A stretch of DNA of 64,000 nucleotides from CAZJRB01 sp964547995 (GTDB taxonomy: Bacteria > Planctomycetota > Planctomycetia > Pirellulales > Thermoguttaceae): contig CAZJRB010000017.1 of NCBI GenBank assembly GCA_964547995.1, forward strand, positions 1-64,000, read 5' to 3'. Position numbers and translations under genes: made by a program. This document shows, piece by piece, positions 17,330 to 25,436 of this stretch. Within the stretch, counting starts at the first letter, position 1. Each line of letters starts with the position of its first letter. The notes under the pieces were generated by a model. That model did not search any database. It worked only from the letters and a program-made list of their open reading frames with translations, and was not told the origin of the DNA.

Positions 17330-17901
17330 GATACACCCATTTTCTGTCTAAGCCGCGATAGTGCCGCTTCGTAGCGGCGGTGGGCCGTGCTGTCGGACGT
17401 GCTAATCAACCGGCCGATTTGCTGAAACGAAAGCCCGCCCCAAACGCGGGCGACGATCACCTCGCGGTCGGCCGGGGGCAACGTCTCCAGGACGTCGGTT
17501 ACCGCCCCGGCGTCGATCGCGTCGTCGGCCGATCGGGTAAACCAATCCGGCCGCTGCCCGGCAACCGTCGCTTCGCGCCGCTTCCTCCGCCGGGCGGACC
17601 GCGCGGCACTGATTGCCTTGTTGCGAACCACCCGGTAGAGCCACGCAACCGGGTCGTCCGGCCGCCGGCGCTGGCCGGCCAGCCGGATCAGCGACTCCTG
17701 AACGACGTCTTCCGCCGAGCCGCACAGTTGCCGGGCGTACAATTCCAACGCAGCGGCGTGATGATCCAACACCCACCGTAACAACTCCGGCCCAACGGGC
17801 TCGGAAGCCGCCAAGCCGTTCGGGTTGTGGTCGTTTCCGTTCACCGTGAACCGTCGTTGTTTCCAGTCGCCGTAAGGAAGACGCCGCCGCGAGGGATTCA
17901 T
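17311..17901 (-). CDS. ECF-family RNA polymerase sigma factor
   Basis: 196 residues with the two sigma regions of ECF factors. Region 2 is represented by YARQLCGSAEDVVQESLIRL...PVAWLYRVVRNKAISAAR, and region 4 by LPPADREVIVARVWGGLSFQQIGRLISTSDSTAHRRYEAALSRL, a helix-turn-helix that reads the -35 box. It directs core polymerase to a specific set of promoters. It overlaps the downstream anti-sigma-like gene by 19 nt, and two secreted proteins follow. The set looks like one autoregulated envelope-response unit. The exact start is uncertain; 17901 gives about 35 residues before region 2. Confidence 0.88.
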   Translation of the reverse strand: MNPSRRRLPYGDWKQRRFTVNGNDHNPNGLAASEPVGPELLRWVLDHHAAALELYARQLCGSAEDVVQESLIRLAGQRRRPDDPVAWLYRVVRNKAISAARSARRRKRREATVAGQRPDWFTRSADDAIDAGAVTDVLETLPPADREVIVARVWGGLSFQQIGRLISTSDSTAHRRYEAALSRLRQKMGVSCPRRK

Positions 17902-18077
17902 CCCGCAAGAATCCAGAAGAGCAAAACCTTCAACGTTGTCTCGATGGAGTCAACGCAGACAACACCGCCCCCTGGCGGGGGAAATGGTATTGTGGTATTG
18001 TACTACCGGAGCGCTAAGTCTGCAAACATGCAAAGCCGCAGTCGCGTTTGCCTCAGGCCGACATAAGAGTGACCAAC

Positions 18078-18275
18078 ATGGTTAGCAGGAATCAAATACC
18101 GGACATGGCTATCTGCCACAAATGTGGAAACCCGATGCGGGTGATCGATCTTGATGTTCGGGGCTCAGATGACTCCTTCGTGATCGAATGCTGTGGTTTT
18201 CAACTGACTGTCGAAGATGAAGAGGCATCACGCCAGTTGCGAGACTTGCTTCTGGAGTACCACGGCATCGCATAA
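18078..18275 (+). CDS. Small zinc-ribbon-like protein
   Basis: 65 residues from the ATG at 18078 (MVSRNQIPDM). It contains CHKCGNP near the N-terminus and ECCGF further on, giving four cysteines that could bind zinc. An acidic helical end (TVEDEEASRQLRDLLLEYHGIA) follows. The stop codon is directly followed by the first candidate ATG of the LarA-family gene at 18276, so the two are likely co-translated. No family name can be given; a role linked to the LarA-type enzyme is only a positional guess. Confidence 0.55.
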   Translation: MVSRNQIPDMAICHKCGNPMRVIDLDVRGSDDSFVIECCGFQLTVEDEEASRQLRDLLLEYHGIA

Positions 18276-19571
18276 ATGAAGAACAGGACTACGCCCACCA
18301 TGACCACTTACCATGCCGAAGGCTCCCCTGCGACCGAACTGAGCGACGGGCAACTGCGCGAAGCCCTTTTTGGCACGCTCAGAGGGCTCGGCGACCGGCG
18401 GCGGGTTTTGGCCTTGCCACCCGACTTCACGCGGTTCAACAGCCGCGGCGGGCAGCTTACCTGCATGGTCTACGAGTTCTTCGGCGAGAAGCTGACCGAC
18501 GTGATGCCTGCCCTGGGGACCCACGTGCCGATGACCGACTGGCAACTCGAGAAAATGTTTCCCGGGGTGCCCAAGTCGCTGTTTCGCGAGCATCGTTGGC
18601 GCGAAGATGTGGTCACTGTCGGCGAAGTGCCCGGCGAGTTCGTTGCCGAGGTTACCGAGGGCATCTGCAACAAACCGTGGCCGGCCCAGATCAACAAGCT
18701 CGTCTGGCAGGGCGGACACGACCTGATCCTCTCGATCGGCCAGGTCGTTCCCCATGAAGTCGTCGGCATGGCCAACTACAACAAAAACATCTTCGTCGGC
18801 GCCGGCGGCGCGGAGGGGATCAACGAGAGCCACTTCATCGGGGCGGCTTACGGCATGGAACGCATGATGGGCCACGCCGATACGCCGCTGCGAAAAATCC
18901 TTAACTACGCCCAGGACAAGTTCTGCTCCCACCTTCCGCTGCTCTGGGTGCTGACGGTCATCGGTCTCGACGACCACGGCCGGCCGGTCACGCGCGGGCT
19001 GTTCATCGGCGACGACTCGGATTGCTTCTACCAGGCCGCCGAGTTGTCGATCCGCGTGAACTTCACCGTGCTGGCCGAAGAGTTGCACAAAGTCGTCGTC
19101 TACCTCGATCCGGAAGAGTTCCACAGCACGTGGCTGGGCAACAAGGCGATTTACCGCACCCGCATGGCCATGGCCGACCGTGGCGAATTGATCGTCCTGG
19201 CGCCGGCCGTAGAAACCTTCGGCGAGGACCCGGAGATCGACCGGCTGATCCGCAAGTACGGCTACCGCACGACGCCGGAGGTGATGGCCTTCATGCGGGA
19301 CAACGAAGACCTGCGCGGCAATCTCTCGGCCGCCGCCCACCTGATCCACGGCTCGCCGGAAGGCCGCTTCCGGGTGACGTACTGTCCCGGCCACCTCACG
19401 CGCGAGGAAATCAAGTCGGTCGGCTACGGCTACGGAGAGTTGGAAACGATGCTCCAGCGTTACAACCCCGACCAACTCACCGACGGCGTCAACACAATGC
19501 CCAACGGCGAACAGATCTACTTCATCCGCAACCCGGCCCTGGGCCTCTGGGCCCACGAAGGCCGGCTATAA
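18276..19571 (+). CDS. larA: LarA-family nickel-pincer racemase/epimerase (DUF2088)
   Basis: 431 residues from 18276; an ATG at 18300 is also possible. The sequence shows the LarA-family active-site pattern: D50-F-T-R53, H83 in GTH, then H160-(9 residues)-K170-(15 residues)-H186 within GQVVPHEVVGMANYNKNIFVG...SHF. In L. plantarum LarA the equivalent residues are H108, H174, K184 and H200, with the same K-H spacings. There the lysine carries the nickel-pincer nucleotide, one His binds nickel and two act as acid/base. The enzyme should therefore racemise or epimerise an alpha-hydroxy acid, but overall similarity to lactate racemase is modest and the substrate is unknown. larC in this window would supply nickel to the cofactor. 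Confidence 0.82.
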   Translation: MKNRTTPTMTTYHAEGSPATELSDGQLREALFGTLRGLGDRRRVLALPPDFTRFNSRGGQLTCMVYEFFGEKLTDVMPALGTHVPMTDWQLEKMFPGVPKSLFREHRWREDVVTVGEVPGEFVAEVTEGICNKPWPAQINKLVWQGGHDLILSIGQVVPHEVVGMANYNKNIFVGAGGAEGINESHFIGAAYGMERMMGHADTPLRKILNYAQDKFCSHLPLLWVLTVIGLDDHGRPVTRGLFIGDDSDCFYQAAELSIRVNFTVLAEELHKVVVYLDPEEFHSTWLGNKAIYRTRMAMADRGELIVLAPAVETFGEDPEIDRLIRKYGYRTTPEVMAFMRDNEDLRGNLSAAAHLIHGSPEGRFRVTYCPGHLTREEIKSVGYGYGELETMLQRYNPDQLTDGVNTMPNGEQIYFIRNPALGLWAHEGRL

Positions 19572-19622
19572 CTCGACGTTACCTGAAGCGGACAGCAATG
19601 CTGGCTCTAGTCCTCGATGCCC

Positions 19623-19844
19623 TCACCATTCATCGATAACCGACCTGCCGTTGAGATACAGTGTTTTGAGCATCCATCCCTTGAGATGTTCCAACCCGGC
19701 GTCGGTGACTTGGTCGCCCCCGAGGTGCAGGCATTCGAGGTTCGTTAGGCCCTTGAGATGTTCCAGGTCGGAATCCGTGACTTGGAAGCTCTCAGCCGAG
19801 ACCGTGCGGATGAGGAAGTCGATATGGACCACGCCGGGTGCCAC
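19623..19844 (-). pseudogene. Leucine-rich-repeat fragment
   Basis: A 73-residue frame with two and a half planctomycete-type LRR units: VTDSDLEHLKGLTNLECLHLGG and VTDAGLEHLKGWMLKTLYLNG. Full-length proteins of this type carry many such repeats. The only start is a GTG inside a 19 bp perfect palindrome at 19836-19854, so the frame looks like the tail of a lost LRR gene rather than a complete protein. A short functional LRR protein cannot be excluded. Confidence 0.5.
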
Positions 19845-20288
19845 TGTGGCACCCGTGGGAGCAGGGGAGACTATCCACTATCCACCATCCACTTCATTCG
19901 CCATTCTTCATTCGCTATTCCCGCCCCCCGCCAGCGGAAAAATATCGGGAAAATGGCTCGTTGGCTCAAAAGTGGCCTTGACACTCGGCCGCAAATAGAG
20001 TATACTATTGTTCATTATCTCGGTATCCACAAGAGCCGGCCAGGTAACCACGCTCTGGCGAGCGTAGCTACGGATTTTCAGACAGGGCGTCCTGAGATTC
20101 TCCGCTCTCGACTGCGGAAAGTTCCACCCGTCGATGCGCGGCCGGTTGCCCAGTTTAACAGGGGAATCGTCGACGCAAGTCGTTGTATTGTAGCAACTTG
20201 CGTCGCGCGGGATGCGCGGCGCCGGGGCAAGGGCGGCAACAAATGAGTCCAAAGGGGTCACGCCCGAAAGGAGGGTGGCTCGCGCCGT
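19836..20288. other. Gene-free interval with short repeats
   Basis: Holds the palindrome GGGTGCCAC-T-GTGGCACCC (19836-19854), a GGGAGCAGGGGAG unit, and a pyrimidine-rich stretch of CCACTATCCACCATCCAC and CATTCGCCATTC type. At 20048-20072 there is a half element, CCACGCTCTGGCGAGCGTAG, that matches one arm of the repeat after adk. No coding sequence is supported. Confidence 0.6.
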
Positions 20289-21293
20289 CTAATACGTTAC
20301 GCCGCCGCGGACCATGACGGTCCCGTTCGGGTTGAAGTCGGGGGTCGCGCTTTGGTATTGAACCTCCCGGCCGAAGATGTAAGCGATCTCCAGCCGCGTA
20401 TCGAGGCCGCCGGTTACCTTGCGTTCCACCCCAAGGATGATCCGCCAATCGCGATAGTTGAACACGTCGTCGCTCCCGTCGGCGCGGCGGATTGCCCAGG
20501 TCTCGCCGCCGAACTCGCCGGCCAGGTAACTCCAGTATTCGACAACGTCGTAACCGGAGAGCCGCGTGGCGATTCGGGGTCTGGGAAAGAGGGCCTCGAC
20601 CTTGATCGCGTCGTTGGGGGTCCAAATCAGACCGCCGATCGGAATCACGTCGATGTCCAGGCGGTTGATATACGCCGCCCCGAGCACAATTTTCCATCTC
20701 GGCCCGTAAGTCCACATGGCGGCCGCGTGCCCGGTCAGGCGGAAGGCCTCGTCGCTGCTCTGCTCGAAATCGCTATAGACGCCCGGCGTGATCGCCAAAT
20801 CGATTCCGAGCCACGGTGAGACTTGGTTGAGCCAGCGGAACTGCATGTAGGCGTCGTAGACCCTCGGCGGCAAGTCGGGCGTCTGCGGGCCGTCGATATA
20901 GCGGACGGCAAAGCCCGGCGTGACCACGAGCGGAGATTTCCGCGTCGGGCAGGGAAACCCGAAGACCGCTTTCAGACTGATTTCATCTCCGCCGAGGCCC
21001 TTGGCGCCGCCGCCCCGGGCGAGGTACGCACCGTCGAAAATGAGCTTTTGGAAGATGCCGTTTCGGGCCCCCGGCGGTAGGTCCGGCTCTTGCTGCAATT
21101 CCATCAGCGCCGGCCCCTCTTCGCCCGGCAACGGCAGGATGTCGGACGAGGAATCGGGGCGCGCAGCCAGCCGGGCGGGGTAAGCCTCCGGCTCCATCGC
21201 CGGAAGCCGGGTCACCTGTCCCGGCGACGGCGACGCAAGAAAACACCATGCGATGATTCCAACGGCGAGGAAAAGTCGGCAGTCGTGCATCAT
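20289..21293 (-). CDS. Outer-membrane beta-barrel-like protein (DUF6268-like), paralog 1
   Basis: 334 residues with signal peptide MMHDCRLFLAVGIIAWCFLASPSPGQ. After a Pro-rich region the chain is a series of short amphipathic strands with many aromatic residues: ISLKAVFGFPCPTRKSPLVVTPGFAVRYIDGPQTPDLPPRVYDAYMQFRW, GLIWTPNDAIKVEALFPRPRIATRLSG and RDWRIILGVERKV. It ends VRGGVTY, an aromatic terminus as in outer-membrane porins. This fits the planctomycete DUF6268 barrel group. The next gene upstream is a clear paralog with the same order of motifs. Cargo or function unknown. Confidence 0.7.
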   Translation of the reverse strand: MMHDCRLFLAVGIIAWCFLASPSPGQVTRLPAMEPEAYPARLAARPDSSSDILPLPGEEGPALMELQQEPDLPPGARNGIFQKLIFDGAYLARGGGAKGLGGDEISLKAVFGFPCPTRKSPLVVTPGFAVRYIDGPQTPDLPPRVYDAYMQFRWLNQVSPWLGIDLAITPGVYSDFEQSSDEAFRLTGHAAAMWTYGPRWKIVLGAAYINRLDIDVIPIGGLIWTPNDAIKVEALFPRPRIATRLSGYDVVEYWSYLAGEFGGETWAIRRADGSDDVFNYRDWRIILGVERKVTGGLDTRLEIAYIFGREVQYQSATPDFNPNGTVMVRGGVTY

Positions 21294-21340
21294 CGGGAGT
21301 TTTCGCGGCGGTTTCCGGGCGGATCAGCGGCGGGAACGGG

Positions 21341-22447
21341 CTAGTACGTCAAACCACCCCGCGCGAATATCATGGGGTTGGGCCGAAACGTGATTCCCTG
21401 CATGCGGGAGAAGACCTCGCGTTCGAACGAGATCCCTACCTCGAAGAGTCCGTCGAACAGCCGGGTGTTGTCCCACTCCAGCCCCAGCGCGGCTCGAAAG
21501 TCGTTGTAATCGACCGAGTCCATGAACGTGGTGACAAAAGGGGGAGAAGGCGGACGTTTCACGCTCCACTTGCCGCCGCCGTATTCCCCCCGCACGTAGA
21601 GCCACCACTCGGTATTCCCGTAGTTGGCCAGCCGTCGGGCCAGCTTCGGGTTGGGAAAGAGGATATCCAGTCTTGTCATGTCGTTCGGCGTCCAGATAAT
21701 CCCACCGGCCGGAAGGAGCTTGATCTTGTTCCGGTCGAGATACCACACACCCGCCTTGATCTTGATGGTGGGCGAGAACGTGAGCACCGCCATTCCCTTA
21801 CCCATGTAGCGCATGCTCTGCGCCGTTATCCGTTGAAAGTCGGAGTAGATACCGGTCCGAAACGATACCTCGCCGCCGAACCACGGAGTGATCTGCGGAT
21901 TCCAGGCCGCATCGAGATACGCGTCGTAGGCCCTCGGCGGCAGGTCGAACGGCGATGGCGGGCCGGCCCAAAGGTGCATCGCAAAACCCGGCGTGATCAA
22001 AAGCGGCGTGAATGTGTTGCGAAAAAGCGGAATCGCAACCGTCGCGTTCATTTCCATGTCCTGAACGCCGAACTCCTCCATCCCGCGGCCGGGAATCCAG
22101 AGGTAGTCGAGCCGGACCGCCTGGATCACCTTCTGCATGTGCGCCAGCGAACTGGGAAAATTGGGACCGCCGTATTGAAAAGCCGGGTCCTGCGACAGCA
22201 ACGGTTGAGGTACGTTCGGCGCCGCATACGGGTCCCACTTCGCTGGCGGCGGTTGGATCGTCCCGTCGAAGGTGGCCGTTGGCCCCGGGCCTACCGTCGT
22301 CGGACCGGGGGTCGGCGTCAAGGGCGCGGCCGAGGTCGACTCCGATTGTACCGGCGTCGGAAATCGTACCTTTTGCCCGAAGACAGGGACATTGACAAGC
22401 ACCATGAGTGCAGCCGTCAGACCACACAATACTCTCGTGGTTTTCAC
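21341..22447 (-). CDS. Outer-membrane beta-barrel-like protein (DUF6268-like), paralog 2
   Basis: 368 residues if translation starts at the GTG at 22447 (VKTTRVLCGLTAALMVLVNVPVFGQ, a signal peptide). The longer ATG frame to 22522 would bury this signal. Strand motifs parallel paralog 1: NATVAIPLFRNTFTPLLITPGFAMHLWAGPPSPFDLPPRAYDAYLDAAW, GGIIWTPNDMTRLDILFPNPKLARRLANYG, and a final ARGGLTY. A low-complexity Thr/Pro/Gly segment (TPTPGPTTVGPGPTATF) follows the signal. It lies 47 nt upstream of paralog 1 on the same strand, so the two are probably co-transcribed and may form a two-barrel unit. Confidence 0.68.
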   Translation of the reverse strand: MKTTRVLCGLTAALMVLVNVPVFGQKVRFPTPVQSESTSAAPLTPTPGPTTVGPGPTATFDGTIQPPPAKWDPYAAPNVPQPLLSQDPAFQYGGPNFPSSLAHMQKVIQAVRLDYLWIPGRGMEEFGVQDMEMNATVAIPLFRNTFTPLLITPGFAMHLWAGPPSPFDLPPRAYDAYLDAAWNPQITPWFGGEVSFRTGIYSDFQRITAQSMRYMGKGMAVLTFSPTIKIKAGVWYLDRNKIKLLPAGGIIWTPNDMTRLDILFPNPKLARRLANYGNTEWWLYVRGEYGGGKWSVKRPPSPPFVTTFMDSVDYNDFRAALGLEWDNTRLFDGLFEVGISFEREVFSRMQGITFRPNPMIFARGGLTY

Positions 22448-22678
22448 GACAGATTCCCTAACAGAAAAGATTTTCGAGATGGGATTGGCAGAAAAGCCTC
22501 TTGGAGGACCCCTCAATATCAAGGAATTTGAGTTGGGTCAAGGCCGCTTCTGCAATTCGCCGGATGGCGACCGGTTTCGCCGCTTGTATTTCTTCGCCCA
22601 CGCGATAGGATAGAGTCGCAGAGCCGGTAAGTCTTTCTGTATTGTGCAACCATCCCATTTTACCGTTCCCTCAATGAC

Positions 22679-23452
22679 ATGAGTTCGGCGAACCTTGATA
22701 TCACTCATGTCTTGAAGCGGACCTTTGTCGCCCAGGCGGAATACCATTCCACCCTGGGCTCGACGAACGACCGGGCGGGGGAATTGGCCGCCCAAAACCC
22801 CGACGAATTGCCGATTCTGATTCTGGCCGACCGGCAGACCGCAGGCCGCGGCCGGGGGGCCAACCGCTGGTGGACCGGGCCCGGAAGTCTCACCATGAGC
22901 CTGCTCTTGAAGCCCGATTGGGAGACGGCTGCCGAGAACCCCTCGCCGCTTTTCGCATTGGCGGCCGCGGTGGCCGTCGTCGAAACCGTTGCCCCATTGC
23001 TCCCTCCACACGCAGTCGGCATCCATTGGCCGAACGACGTGATCGCAGCCGGGCGAAAACTCGGCGGCATCCTCGTCGAGATCCTGCCAAACCGCTACCA
23101 TGTCGTCGGCATCGGCCTGAATACCAACAACCTCATGGCCGACGCCCCCCGGGAATTGCGGTCGACGGCCATCACGATGCGGGAACTGAGTGGCAGCGCC
23201 CACGACCAAACGTCCATTCTCATCACCTTGCTGGATCATCTGGAAAGCTGCTTCGCCGAGTTGGCGACGGCACCCGGCGCCGTGGCCACCCGCGCCGACC
23301 GGCTCTGCCTGCAACGGGGCGCCGTGTTGACCCTCCGCCAGGGCCCCGATACAGTCACCGGCCGTTGTCTGGGCATCACCCCCGACGGCGCACTGGTCCT
23401 GGAATCCCCGCACGGACCACAGAGCTACTATTCCGGGACCGTTCAGCAGTAG
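22679..23452 (+). CDS. birA: Biotin--[acetyl-CoA-carboxylase] ligase
   Basis: 257 residues with the biotin protein ligase signatures STLGSTNDRAGEL, the nucleotide/biotin loop TAGRGRGANRWWTGPGSL, HWPNDV, and the catalytic-lysine segment GRKLGGILVE, followed by VGIGLNTN. A small C-terminal SH3-like domain ends the protein (RGAVLTLRQGPDTVTGRCLGITPDGALVLE). The enzyme makes biotinyl-AMP and transfers biotin to the carrier protein of acetyl-CoA carboxylase and related enzymes. It lacks the N-terminal winged-helix domain of E. coli BirA, so it should not act as a repressor (group I type). It is monocistronic and divergent from the barrel genes. Confidence 0.93.
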   Translation: MSSANLDITHVLKRTFVAQAEYHSTLGSTNDRAGELAAQNPDELPILILADRQTAGRGRGANRWWTGPGSLTMSLLLKPDWETAAENPSPLFALAAAVAVVETVAPLLPPHAVGIHWPNDVIAAGRKLGGILVEILPNRYHVVGIGLNTNNLMADAPRELRSTAITMRELSGSAHDQTSILITLLDHLESCFAELATAPGAVATRADRLCLQRGAVLTLRQGPDTVTGRCLGITPDGALVLESPHGPQSYYSGTVQQ

Positions 23453-23466
23453 CGCGGCCCGGCTTC

Positions 23467-23495
23467 TTTCATCGTACCGAACCTGTCAGTATAAT
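23467..23495 (+). promoter_or_regulatory. Candidate promoter for the zinc-ribbon membrane gene
   Basis: A perfect TATAAT lies at 23490-23495, 27 bp before the ATG at 23523. The matching -35 position at a 17 bp spacing, TTTCAT, is weak. Confidence 0.35.
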
Positions 23496-23522
23496 GGACC
23501 GCACAACCCGGGAGCAATCACG

Positions 23523-23921
23523 ATGCCGATTCCATTTACCTGCCCTTATTGCGGTCATCAGACGAACATAGACGAATACTACGCAGGCCAGACCGGCCCG
23601 TGTGCCCGGTGCGAAAAGATGGTGACGATTCCGGGGTACAGACCGGCCGGGAGCGTTCCGCCGTTGGAGGACAACCCGGCGATAAGGATGTTGATTCCGA
23701 TAGGCCGTTCACCGCTTGCCATCGCGGCCGGCTACGCGGGGCTTTTCGCAATGGCCTGCTTTCCCGCTCCCATCGCCCTGGTCCTGGGAATCCTGGCCAT
23801 CCGCGACATCAAGGCCCATCCGGAGAAACACGGGATGGGCCGGGCGGTCTTCGGCCTCGTGATGGGGATCCTCTTCACTCTGCCGCTGATCGTTGTCCTG
23901 CTCGCGGCCGTCTTCGACTAA
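23523..23921 (+). CDS. Zinc-ribbon membrane protein with DUF4190-like helices
   Basis: 132 residues. The N-terminus is a zinc ribbon (CPYCGHQTNIDEYYAGQTGPCARCEK; pairs C7/C10 and C27/C30). Two membrane helices follow (LAIAAGYAGLFAMACFPAPIALVLGILAI and AVFGLVMGILFTLPLIVVLLAAVF), joined by a short polar loop (RDIKAHPEKHGMGR). This is the usual DUF4190 arrangement, frequent in planctomycete genomes. Function unknown. A short repeat element starts 1 nt after its stop codon. Confidence 0.75.
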   Translation: MPIPFTCPYCGHQTNIDEYYAGQTGPCARCEKMVTIPGYRPAGSVPPLEDNPAIRMLIPIGRSPLAIAAGYAGLFAMACFPAPIALVLGILAIRDIKAHPEKHGMGRAVFGLVMGILFTLPLIVVLLAAVFD

Positions 23922-23922
23922 T

Positions 23923-23965
23923 AGTGCTCTGTCAAGTCTCAAGTCTTAATTTTGACAAAGCACCA
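23923..23965. repeat. Short relative of the CTAG-flanked element, internally deleted
   Basis: Begins AGTGCTCTGTCAAGTC and contains CAAGTCTTAATTTTG, matching the left end of the element at 46636-46746. It ends with CAAAGCACCA, a partial inverted end. The hairpin core of the larger element is missing. Confidence 0.6.
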
Positions 23966-23999
23966 GGCTCGCCGGTTTCCCGGGGATGTCGTCAACCGG

Positions 24000-25421
24000 C
24001 TATTTCTCCCCTTTTCTTCGCAAGAGGATCGACCAGGCAAGGGCTCCCTGCCTCTTGGGATCGCGGGTGTCGAATTTCGTCTCCCTGAGCCAGACGAAGT
24101 CGAAAGCCGGCGAGAAATCGTTGCGGATTTCCTCCTCCTTGACGCGGGGCGGCCCGTGGCGGCGTGCCTCGTTGGCGTTGCCGGCCAGAATCAGGACCTC
24201 GCTGCCGGGGCGGGTGAGCTGCCGGATCGCCGCCACGTATCCTGCCGCGTTGTGGCGGCGAACCCCGTGGTAACACCCCCGATCGAAAATGAAATCGAAA
24301 GGTTTCCGCTTCGGCGGCGCCAACACGTCGGCCACCAGCCACTGCACTTCGACACCCGCCTTGCGGGCCTTCTCTTCGGCCAGCGTCAATGCCGTCGGGG
24401 CAACGTCGATCCCCGTAACGTCAAACCCCTTGCCCGCAAGGTAGATGGCGTTGTTCCCGGTTCCGCAGCCGAGAACGACCGTGCGGCACGGGCGAATCGT
24501 GCCTTCCTCGACGACCTTGGTGAGATTGCCGGACGGCCGCCCCGTGTCCCAACCGGGCATGCGGTCGCGGCGGTATGCCGAATCCCAACGCTCGATCAAC
24601 CGCACCCCGTCCCGCCCGTGCGGCATGATCCCGGAAGGCAGCAACCGGCGTGCCAGCAGCGGCTTGCCGTCCGGTTTCCGGACCGCGATCTTCCCGGCGC
24701 CGTCTCCCGCAGGCAACGTCAACTGAAACGTCCGCTCCTTGCCCGAAATCGTTAATTGCAACTGCCCCTCCTTTTCGACCACCTTGGCACTCGCGGCAGA
24801 ATCGCTATCGCCGGTGCGCTCGATCACGTGGAGGAACCTGGCTTCTTTGACGTCGAGGTTTCGGCTGGTCTCGACAAGCGAGTTGTCAACCGTCTTCAGG
24901 TTCGTCTCCCGGGGCAGAAGAGTCTCACAAACGACGTTGTTTTTCCCCTCGGCCATGCGTACCCGGCGGCCGTCAATCTTCGGGGGACTGCTTCCCTGGA
25001 GAACCCACGCAGCCGTCTTCTGCAAGCGTACCCGGTCGTCGACCACGACGACGGAAGGCTTCAGCAAGAAAACTCGCCGCACCAGCCAGGGGGTTTCGCC
25101 GTTCTCCTCTTTGGCTGCCTTCCGTGCATCCCCGAAAACATAAAGGAAAAACTGGTTGTCTTCGAAAGCGAGAACACGATCCACGCCCAACTTCGCGCTA
25201 TCCGGCACAGATTCCAGGAACTCACCCTCAGGTTTTGCGAGAGAGAGAATATCGGCAACACGAAGCGTCGGCGGAGGGGACTCGGGCTTTGCCGGCGTTT
25301 GCCCCAATGCCGGTGCAGCCTGCCACCAAACAAGGGCGGCCAGTCCCGCGACGCTCAACGTCGAGGCGACAACCCGCCTCGCCGCGGGACAAATACGAGC
25401 GGGAGACGTTCGAAACACCAT
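24000..25421 (-). CDS. Exported fusion: heparinase-tail-like domain plus SAM methyltransferase
   Basis: 473 residues. Residues 1-41 look like a Sec signal (TLSVAGLAALVWWQAAPALGQ). Residues of about 85-265 form a beta-rich domain (FLYVFGDARKA, WLVRRVFLLKPSVVVVDDRV, VVCETLLPRETN) that resembles the C-terminal sandwich of heparinase II/III-family proteins. From about residue 275 there is a class I methyltransferase of the TPMT-like kind. It has the opening WDSAYRRDRMPGWDTGRPSGNL, the SAM loop VVLGCGTGNNAIYLAG (315-330), the acidic GIDVAP, and DFIFDRGCYHGVR. A methyltransferase behind a signal peptide is odd because SAM is cytoplasmic. The signal may be a membrane anchor, or the gene a recent fusion. 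Confidence 0.7.
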   Translation of the reverse strand: MVFRTSPARICPAARRVVASTLSVAGLAALVWWQAAPALGQTPAKPESPPPTLRVADILSLAKPEGEFLESVPDSAKLGVDRVLAFEDNQFFLYVFGDARKAAKEENGETPWLVRRVFLLKPSVVVVDDRVRLQKTAAWVLQGSSPPKIDGRRVRMAEGKNNVVCETLLPRETNLKTVDNSLVETSRNLDVKEARFLHVIERTGDSDSAASAKVVEKEGQLQLTISGKERTFQLTLPAGDGAGKIAVRKPDGKPLLARRLLPSGIMPHGRDGVRLIERWDSAYRRDRMPGWDTGRPSGNLTKVVEEGTIRPCRTVVLGCGTGNNAIYLAGKGFDVTGIDVAPTALTLAEEKARKAGVEVQWLVADVLAPPKRKPFDFIFDRGCYHGVRRHNAAGYVAAIRQLTRPGSEVLILAGNANEARRHGPPRVKEEEIRNDFSPAFDFVWLRETKFDTRDPKRQGALAWSILLRRKGEK

Positions 25422-25436
25422 GTCTGACCTCCTGAG

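Noticed and set aside
18228..19556. A 442-codon minus-strand frame opposite the LarA-family gene
   Set aside because: Shadow; the plus strand holds the full active-site pattern of LarA.
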